This document shows, one piece after another, positions 31,701 through 36,962 of a DNA stretch of 36,962 nt; position 1 is the stretch's first letter; the number at the start of each line of letters is the position of its first letter. This DNA comes from a virus. The position numbers were made by a program, and so were the translations under genes. The stretch lies in IMG/VR virus record IMGVR_UViG_3300030060_004303, positions 2,123 to 39,084 of that record; one strand, written 5' to 3'. The notes beneath the pieces were generated by a model that saw only the letters and a list, made by a program, of their open reading frames with translations, had not been told where the DNA came from and made no database searches.

Positions 31701-32906
31701 CTAAAACAATTTGAGTTGTCCGGTTTTCTCTTCGTCTTCAGCTATCACATTTTCGCGGTTACCCGACCAATAATCAACCCGCGACTCTATAATCGATATG
31801 TATTCGGCCTCGCGTTCAATACCGACAATCTCGACACCTTCTAACACCGCGGCGCATAGCGTTGTACCCGAACCGGCGAACGGTTCCAAGACGACACCGT
31901 CGGGCGGTGTTATCAACCTGATAAGATAACGCATAAGATCAATTGGCTTAACCGTCGGGTGTATATTATCACCGTTAACGCCGGCGTGACGTTCGTAGGT
32001 GCTCGGCTTCGGTGAGTAGAAAAAACGAGCGTCACGACCTAAACGCGGGTCAAGTTTTGCTTGCTCGTCAAAGATGACGTTTGCCGGCCAACGACCTTTC
32101 TTATGACTCGGCGCTGAATATCTTAAGCCTATTTTAGAACTATTAAATTGGACCCCATTTACGCCAAAATTACCGCCGTCTCTTGTCGTTTTTTCACCGT
32201 TTAAAGCAATCCTACACCCGTCAATATTTAGCCCGCCGGTGCCATACTCAAGCACATTTTCGGCGACGGTGCCGGCGAGCGGTTTACGAACTAAAAGGAT
32301 CGGCTCGTAAGCGGGTTTTAAGGCGGTGCCGAACCCTTCGTATTTCTTAGCTTGTTCGCTTGCCGGCGCTGTAATGTCTATCGTTGTCTCTTCGTATTCA
32401 TCAACTAAACCGCATCGAACATGTCCGTTTGTATTGGTGCCTTTTACACGGCGAGCGGTGCCGGTCATTCGTTGTTCTCCGATGATTTCACGCTCAAACC
32501 CTAAATGTCTATCGAGAGCTTTACTAACATTATGACTCTTTGGAAAACCGCTTCCATAGATCCACTGCAAAACGTCGCGAACTTCAAAACCGGCCAACCG
32601 CAAAGACAACCCCATTAAATCCTGAGTTCGCGAACCGGCGAAGATTAAAGCGTGCCCCCCTGGCTTTAAGACTCGGTAGACTTCCGACCATAGAGTCGGG
32701 CTCGGAACCCAACTATCCCAAGTCTTAGACATGAACCCGCCGCCGGTCGCCGTGTATGCTTCATCGTTTAACCATGCTCTTAAACATGCCTTAACGCTCG
32801 CGGGTGTACAAGCCGATAAACCATAAGGCGGATCGGTGACGACCGCATCAAAATGGTTGTCTTCATACCCTTTTAAAACTTCTAAGCTATCACCATGAAT
32901 TATCAA
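31701..32906 (-). CDS. DNA adenine/cytosine-N4 methyltransferase, beta-type
   Basis: The 401-residue protein methylates DNA at an exocyclic amino group. Motif IV DPPYG is at residues 25-29, and the AdoMet-binding motif FAGSGTT at 343-349 after HPTVKP, so the order is permuted as in beta-class N6A/N4C enzymes. A long insertion between (about 120-290) probably holds the target-recognition region. No restriction endonuclease is adjacent, so it is an orphan, most likely protecting phage DNA or regulating packaging. It overlaps terL by four bases. Target sequence cannot be read from the protein. Confidence 0.88.
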   Translation of the reverse strand: MIIHGDSLEVLKGYEDNHFDAVVTDPPYGLSACTPASVKACLRAWLNDEAYTATGGGFMSKTWDSWVPSPTLWSEVYRVLKPGGHALIFAGSRTQDLMGLSLRLAGFEVRDVLQWIYGSGFPKSHNVSKALDRHLGFEREIIGEQRMTGTARRVKGTNTNGHVRCGLVDEYEETTIDITAPASEQAKKYEGFGTALKPAYEPILLVRKPLAGTVAENVLEYGTGGLNIDGCRIALNGEKTTRDGGNFGVNGVQFNSSKIGLRYSAPSHKKGRWPANVIFDEQAKLDPRLGRDARFFYSPKPSTYERHAGVNGDNIHPTVKPIDLMRYLIRLITPPDGVVLEPFAGSGTTLCAAVLEGVEIVGIEREAEYISIIESRVDYWSGNRENVIAEDEEKTGQLKLF

Positions 32907-34291
32907 AACGACCTCGATTTGCCCGTGCCTATTTTAACCCGTCGCGACGTTGGTGCCGGTGCGCTGTACTGTCGTCGGTCGACGATGTTTTGGTTCCAAT
33001 TCCAAGTAATGCAGTCGTATCGCAAAGCGTCAAGCGGGTCCTCTCGACCGTCTTTTTTCGGTAACTCTTTATTATCCCAGCCGTAAGTCATGAGCGCTTT
33101 GCGGATCGAATTACCCGTCGCCCGTTCGCCCGCGGTCCACACTTCGCGAGTGATGCGATATTGACCTCGCGAAAACGCCCTTTTCAATCGTTGCACCCCG
33201 TTTAATATGTCGGTGCGTATCGGGTCAGTGTTTGACCTTAACGGCATACCTAGGCCTTTCGGCGGTTCGGCCCGCATAGCTCGAAAAGCCGACCGGCCGG
33301 TTTGATCGTTACGAGCTCGCCCCGCTTTATCTGCGACCCCGTAATCAAGCCAAATGCGCGACGACGGTGCGCGACTCTTCAGCGACCGAGGCCACGCGAC
33401 GCAAAGTATCAAACGGGCTAACTCTTCGACGGTGACTTCGGCGGGGTTCATCTCGGCGGCGATGACATCGGCGCCTAAGTCGGGATCGTGAACGATAATC
33501 AAAACCGACGGTTTACGGAATCCCCAATCGATCGCGATCCGGCCCGACATCTCAGGTCGATACTTCCAATCGTCGAGAACGTGTTGGTCTTCGTCAAATT
33601 CTGAATAAACTAGACCCGACGGCGGGCGCGGTTTATTCATGACCATCGCCTCACGTTCGGCCTTCGGCAATAGTTTAGTCGCCTCGAACCATGCTTCGGA
33701 TAGATTCGCTTCGTTGACATACGAAGTGTAGAGTAAGGGCAAACACCCCGCCGTCTCTGCTAATTGACACCACCATGCGCCCGACACCGGCAAGCCGACC
33801 AAGATCATAATAGGCGATGGACCCGACCGAAGACGACCAAGCGCCTTTTGCGCGACTTCGGCGGTAAGCGTTTGACACTCGTCAACTAAGCATACCCCGC
33901 TTGTTATGTTCAGGCCTTCGAGTGGGTTGTGTGTCGCGTCGCGGGTGCCTGGGCGATAATATGAACGACACCAAACCTCCGAGCCGGTATCGGGGTCGGT
34001 CCATTTCCGCAGCGTATGGTTATAGGTCCAGTTGAGCGGGCCTAGCCATTTTTGCATTTCGGGCATTAACACCGATTGATAACGCGGGTTCGTATCGGTG
34101 ATCAGTAAAGACGATGTACCCCGCCGAAGTCGAGAGACTAAAAGAAGGGCGAAGACTAGCGCCGACGTCTTGCCCGATCCCCAACCGCACCGCGCCGCGA
34201 TGATCCGGTCATCTCTGATGATTGCCTTTTGGATCGCTTGCTGTAACGGGTTATAGATCGGCCTAGGGATCGATTGTGGCGTCGTCGTCAT
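32903..34291 (-). CDS. terminase large subunit
   Basis: The 462-residue packaging motor has an ATPase domain with Walker A GWGSGKTS at 36-43 and Walker B VCLVDECQ with the catalytic Glu at 138, and a C-terminal RNase H-like nuclease with acidic residues in RIAIDWG (Asp255) and IWLDYG (Asp316), and a third in KDGREDPLDALRY near the end. The start lies 29 bases inside the small subunit gene. With small subunit upstream and portal downstream, it drives DNA into the prohead. cos or headful packaging cannot be decided; the circularly permuted ends fit headful packaging or simply a circular assembly. Confidence 0.9.
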   Translation of the reverse strand: MTTTPQSIPRPIYNPLQQAIQKAIIRDDRIIAARCGWGSGKTSALVFALLLVSRLRRGTSSLLITDTNPRYQSVLMPEMQKWLGPLNWTYNHTLRKWTDPDTGSEVWCRSYYRPGTRDATHNPLEGLNITSGVCLVDECQTLTAEVAQKALGRLRSGPSPIMILVGLPVSGAWWCQLAETAGCLPLLYTSYVNEANLSEAWFEATKLLPKAEREAMVMNKPRPPSGLVYSEFDEDQHVLDDWKYRPEMSGRIAIDWGFRKPSVLIIVHDPDLGADVIAAEMNPAEVTVEELARLILCVAWPRSLKSRAPSSRIWLDYGVADKAGRARNDQTGRSAFRAMRAEPPKGLGMPLRSNTDPIRTDILNGVQRLKRAFSRGQYRITREVWTAGERATGNSIRKALMTYGWDNKELPKKDGREDPLDALRYDCITWNWNQNIVDRRQYSAPAPTSRRVKIGTGKSRSF

Positions 34292-34685
34292 CGTCGTCGC
34301 TTTCGTTGTCAGCTACGAGCTCGTATCGTAATTGTTCGATCATATCTTTTACGAGGTCATCGCCGTCGCTTTTCGCGTTTGTGACATTGATATCAACTTC
34401 ACGTCGTTCACCCCAATCGGCGGGCGCGACACTTTTAAGGTATGTAAACGCCGACCGCCAATCGCCCTGCAAACCTTGTTCGATCAAGACGTTTGTCATT
34501 TTCGCCCGCTGTATGCTTTGCGCTGATTTACAATCGAGAGTCCACTCGCCTTCATCGCCGGACTCTTCAAGCCACCTATAATACGTTTCTCTGCTTATGC
34601 CCGCTTGCGCGCATGCGTCGGTGATATTCAAGCCCGCTTCGAACTCTTTTAATAATCGTTCACGTACTTCTTTAGATTTCGTCAT
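34263..34685 (-). CDS. terminase small subunit
   Basis: The 140-residue product has an N-terminal helix-turn-helix (ACAQAGISRETYYRWLEESG at about 24-43), the recognition domain of phage small terminases, then a helical region (GLQGDWRSAFTYLKSVAPADWGER) that is typical of terminase small subunits, and an acidic tail (SDDDDDDATIDP). It should recognise the packaging site and recruit the large subunit, whose gene starts inside its 3' end. The ribosome-binding site is weak, so expression may depend on the upstream transcript. Confidence 0.8.
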   Translation of the reverse strand: MTKSKEVRERLLKEFEAGLNITDACAQAGISRETYYRWLEESGDEGEWTLDCKSAQSIQRAKMTNVLIEQGLQGDWRSAFTYLKSVAPADWGERREVDINVTNAKSDGDDLVKDMIEQLRYELVADNESDDDDDDATIDP

Positions 34686-34730
34686 AGTTCACGCGCGCGC
34701 ATATGGGGTGTCATATTTGTCATATTTTAG

Positions 34731-34928
34731 TCAGTCGCTACCGACCTCATTTAACACTAATTCTATCCTCGAAAGTAAATCAGTCAAGTCGGCGTGTATC
34801 TGCCGGTCATCCTCATCATTCAAATCTAACTCATCAATCCGCAAGTGAAATATGCGCCTCATCTTTTCGAGCATTTCGCCGGTCGTATAAACTCGTTTTG
34901 GATCATCGGGCGTTTTAAAGTCAGTCAT
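34731..34928 (-). CDS. small acidic hypothetical protein (65 aa)
   Basis: Not recognised. ATG 34928 is chosen because it lies eight bases inside the previous gene, matching the coupling style here; an ATG at 35063 would run antiparallel in frame through the STPR-like gene and is unlikely. The product (MTDFKTPDDPKRVYTTGEML...) is acidic and helix-rich (MLEKMRRIFHLRIDELDLN, LTDLLSRIELVLNE) and could be an interaction partner or packaging accessory because terS follows. Confidence 0.55.
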   Translation of the reverse strand: MTDFKTPDDPKRVYTTGEMLEKMRRIFHLRIDELDLNDEDDRQIHADLTDLLSRIELVLNEVGSD

Positions 34929-35124
34929 CGTCGTCTTCTCTCTTCGTCCTATGTTTTCGATTCGCTGCCCTTTGATCGGCGAGCCGTTCTTCGCGTTGTT
35001 CAGGCGTTTCGTTTTCGCGTCGTCGTCGGTGATATTCGCGTTGATAAGCCAAGCGCTTTTCACGTTGTTCGGGCGTTTCGTTTGCGCGTTGCATGCGTCG
35101 ATATAAAGCGATGAACGAAGGCAT
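34921..35124 (-). CDS. small basic protein with STPR-like 23-residue repeats
   Basis: The 67-residue protein contains two tandem copies of a 23-residue unit centred on NETPEQRE.RLA.QR, rich in Arg, Glu and Gln, followed by a basic then acidic tail (REDDDD). The period is exactly 23 residues (69 bp in the DNA). This matches STPR ('score and three amino acid peptide repeat') motifs, known as DNA-binding repeats in silkworm FMBP-1 and present in many proteins. DNA binding is therefore possible but not shown. TAATG and eight-base overlaps couple it to its neighbours. Confidence 0.68.
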   Translation of the reverse strand: MPSFIALYRRMQRANETPEQREKRLAYQREYHRRRRENETPEQREERLADQRAANRKHRTKREDDDD

Positions 35125-35312
35125 TATCTAAACAACCAAGTCGGCATGTCTTCAGCGGGCTGGTCATCGGCGAGCAAGTGAGCAGGCCAGGTGTTGTCGA
35201 TGCCTTCGAATCGACCGCGGTCTAAAGTCCGGCGCTTAATCGGCTTGCCTGATAATCGACTTTGGAGCTCGGCTAGTTTATTTGCCGATCGGCGTTTTTG
35301 GTTACCGGTCAT
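35124..35312 (-). CDS. small basic hypothetical protein (62 aa)
   Basis: Not recognised. It starts MTGNQKRRSANKLAELQSRLSG and has a basic first half and a Trp-containing second half (NTWPAHLLADDQPAEDMPTWLF). It is coupled on both sides: ATGA with the nuclease-like gene and TAATG with the STPR-like gene. The basic helix suggests nucleic-acid or protein binding. A short DNA-related accessory before the terminase genes, perhaps an HNH-like or packaging helper, is only a guess; no catalytic residues are seen. Confidence 0.55.
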   Translation of the reverse strand: MTGNQKRRSANKLAELQSRLSGKPIKRRTLDRGRFEGIDNTWPAHLLADDQPAEDMPTWLFR

Positions 35313-36703
35313 TTTGTTTTATACATCCTATCTGCAATTTTACAGACTTCGTCGATGCCTTTTTCATAGTCTTTAATCCAACCTTGATAAAACTTAATCT
35401 CATCATCTCGGCGGTCGATCACGTTTTTTAAAAATATAACGTCATCATTCAATTGAGCAATTTGCCTGACATAGCTTAGTTCTCTATCAGTGTTCATTCT
35501 TATGACGGGTTGGACTTCGGCGACGGGTTGAACTTTAAGCGCATTTAAAAGCGCTTTACAGTGATCTTCATGCGACCAAGTCAAAGATGGTAAGCCTCTA
35601 AATTCGTAGGTCGCCGGATCAATTAACAAATAATGATGAATTAACCCGTTTGATTCTAAAAGCTCGTGAAACCGCTGCAACCACTTATAAGTGCCTCGTG
35701 TATCATTTGCATGACACCAAACATTAGCCGGCAACGGCATGTTATGTTTTTTAAGTATGCTGCTTACTCGTAATTTGACTTTTGTCTGTTTAACGAATTT
35801 GACTCCAAAGTGGAGAAGAGTCATCGCGACAAAGAATTCAAGCGGCTTTAAAATATGGATTCGTGTCTTCAAACCATTTTTGTTCAAAGCTTGCTTAAGA
35901 GATATTTTAAGTTCATCGCTTATGTTAAGTAAGTTTATGTTGATTAAATCACTTTCGAACGTTGATTGTCTTTGGTGTTGGCCGGTTTCTTCTTCAAGCA
36001 TAACAGAATCATACATGAGTTCTTTAAAGTTGAATTCTCTTTGTATCGGAAACGCTAAAGCACGTTGAATCGGCACATTTTGCTTAAAATAATTTACCCA
36101 ATTTTCATTATTCCACTCGGGCCGATTCGGGTCTAACTTAATATTTAAATTAACTTTGACATCAAACGGTCTGATCACGCTTAAATGACCGTCAGTCAAC
36201 TTATCTCTAAAAGACTCATTATTTAAATTAGTCAGTAAGTTGACTATATCATATTTACGATATGTGACCCCGTTGCAATCGCCGAAAAGCACATACACTT
36301 CAGAATGTGCTTTAAGAAATGCATGCGGGTCGTTTATCAATTTTAAAAGTTCATCTATGTCGGCGAATTTATGAACGCCAACAATGAACGCATACAACGA
36401 ACCGCTTCGACTAGCAAATTCAAGGCCTTTTTGAATTTGAGCAAAATGATTACCATAGAGAAAATCTTTTTGAGTTAAGCAAGTATAGCTTTTTATCCAT
36501 TTTCGACTTTTAAGTTCGACAGTAAGTCGGCATGGGGTCGACATGTCACCAAATGGTGCTCGTTTATCTGTTATCTTTTGAGTGTCGGGATCAAAATTAT
36601 TTTTTACCATATCAATAAAAAACTTTTCGAAAATCTCCCCCGCGTGTCTTGCTTTACCAAGGCTTTCATCATGATCTTTTTTCATACTCATGTTCATATT
36701 CAA
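35309..36703 (-). CDS. PD-(D/E)XK nuclease-like protein, copy 2 (complete)
   Basis: The 464-residue protein has an N-terminal domain of about 200 residues with Glu26 (EIFEKFF), Asp53 (GDMSTPCR), Glu63 and Lys65 (VELKSRKW), and Gln89/Gln91 (FAQIQKG), the residue order of PD-(D/E)XK nucleases. All are conserved in copy 1. The middle region (about 230-390) is variable between copies, and the C-terminus is a coiled coil (SYVRQIAQLNDDVIFLKNVIDRRDDE). The preferred start is TTG at 36703 with GAGAG six bases upstream; ATG 36697 is the alternative. It follows ssb and could process DNA ends for the RecT-like protein; this is an inference. Confidence 0.72.
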   Translation of the reverse strand: MNMNMSMKKDHDESLGKARHAGEIFEKFFIDMVKNNFDPDTQKITDKRAPFGDMSTPCRLTVELKSRKWIKSYTCLTQKDFLYGNHFAQIQKGLEFASRSGSLYAFIVGVHKFADIDELLKLINDPHAFLKAHSEVYVLFGDCNGVTYRKYDIVNLLTNLNNESFRDKLTDGHLSVIRPFDVKVNLNIKLDPNRPEWNNENWVNYFKQNVPIQRALAFPIQREFNFKELMYDSVMLEEETGQHQRQSTFESDLININLLNISDELKISLKQALNKNGLKTRIHILKPLEFFVAMTLLHFGVKFVKQTKVKLRVSSILKKHNMPLPANVWCHANDTRGTYKWLQRFHELLESNGLIHHYLLIDPATYEFRGLPSLTWSHEDHCKALLNALKVQPVAEVQPVIRMNTDRELSYVRQIAQLNDDVIFLKNVIDRRDDEIKFYQGWIKDYEKGIDEVCKIADRMYKTK

Positions 36704-36962
36704 TCAATACTCTCTTTTGTTTAACGGCGCGTAAATCCTTCGCCCCAAGGTGTCGGCTGGTGATCAGCGTTAACAGTTCGCACGTTTTCGCGCGGCAATA
36801 GATAATCGTTAGGACGTTCGACGCCCTGGTCACGTTTAGACCATGACCGCCATTTATTTACCCGCACTTCCCAAACTCGGCGTTTTTCTTTGTCGAGCTC
36901 GAAGGATACGAGTTGACCTTCGACGCTAACAAGATCGCCCTTTTTCAGGGTTTGAGTTGCGC
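35690..36962. repeat. terminal homology, right copy (ssb-nuclease locus)
   Basis: Partner of 1-1261. The window ends at the last base of the 76-bp perfect match, so joining 36962 to 1262 gives one intact ssb gene and a circle of about 35.7 kb. Confidence 0.85.
36721..36962 (-). CDS. ssb: single-stranded DNA-binding protein, copy 2 (5' end outside window)
   Basis: C-terminal 79 residues of an SSB; the start lies beyond the window. The protein is identical to that of copy 1 (1020-1442) over all 79 residues, although the DNA differs at about 18 positions, all synonymous. It ends WGEGFTRR and stops 17 bases before the nuclease-like gene start, as in copy 1. It may be the same gene of a circular genome assembled from another strain, rather than a second gene. 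Confidence 0.85.
   Translation of the reverse strand, partial: ATQTLKKGDLVSVEGQLVSFELDKEKRRVWEVRVNKWRSWSKRDQGVERPNDYLLPRENVRTVNADHQPTPWGEGFTRR

Noticed and set aside
1-36962. Direct terminal repeats of a linear phage genome
   Set aside because: True terminal repeats should be identical; these are 65-100% identical with a gene-specific pattern.

Overview
The window looks like nearly all of a tailed-phage genome (siphovirus-type, roughly 35.7 kb as a circle). It has a small and a large terminase subunit, a Mu gp29-type portal, a protease/scaffold fusion, a decoration protein, a lambda gpE-like major capsid protein, connector and neck genes, a tail tube, a lambda G/GT-type chaperone pair with a frameshift site, a 786-residue tape measure, a distal tail and fibre block, an endolysin, a holin candidate and an inner-spanin-like gene. 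The spanin-like gene suggests a Gram-negative host. I cannot name the host or the phage genus from the sequence. No integrase, partition system, tRNA gene or CRISPR array was seen, so a temperate lifestyle is unproven.

Layout. Almost everything is on the minus strand, and genes usually overlap by 1, 4 or 8 bases. From 4209 down to 1 lies the early/replication block: a winged-helix initiator carrying an iteron array and an AT-rich tract inside its own coding sequence, a DnaC-like helicase loader, three small unknown genes, a terminator, a promoter, ssb, and a truncated PD-(D/E)XK-nuclease-like gene. A divergent plus-strand operon (4310-6246) holds an HTH regulator, two small proteins and a RecT-like annealing protein. 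From 36962 down to 6217 run ssb (partial), a second nuclease-like gene, three small genes, terminase, a DNA methyltransferase, a class III nucleotidyl cyclase with a membrane-protein partner, the head genes, the tail genes with lysis genes embedded, receptor-binding candidates and spanin-like genes.

The two ends are homologous. Bases 1-1261 match about 35690-36962, and the last 76 bases are identical to 1186-1261. This fits a circularly permuted genome whose contig ends carry two alleles of the ssb-nuclease locus; a tandem duplication is the alternative. The ssb copies differ at about 18 positions with no amino-acid change in the 79 shared residues, whereas the neighbouring nuclease-like protein is only about 60% identical.

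Strongest signals: (1) a lambda-like origin inside the initiator gene, with five TGTATC-N7-GATACA units in a 48-bp period and an adjacent AT-rich tract; (2) two concentric inverted repeats between the divergent early operons, with a half copy of the same composite motif at 2622-2651; (3) a GGGAAAA slippery heptamer placed to fuse the two tail chaperones; (4) a phage-encoded class III cyclase overlapping a two-helix membrane protein gene, the best candidate for an undescribed system; (5) a 69-nt structured element with mutually exclusive pairings just upstream of the portal gene; (6) a 23-residue-period STPR-like repeat protein.
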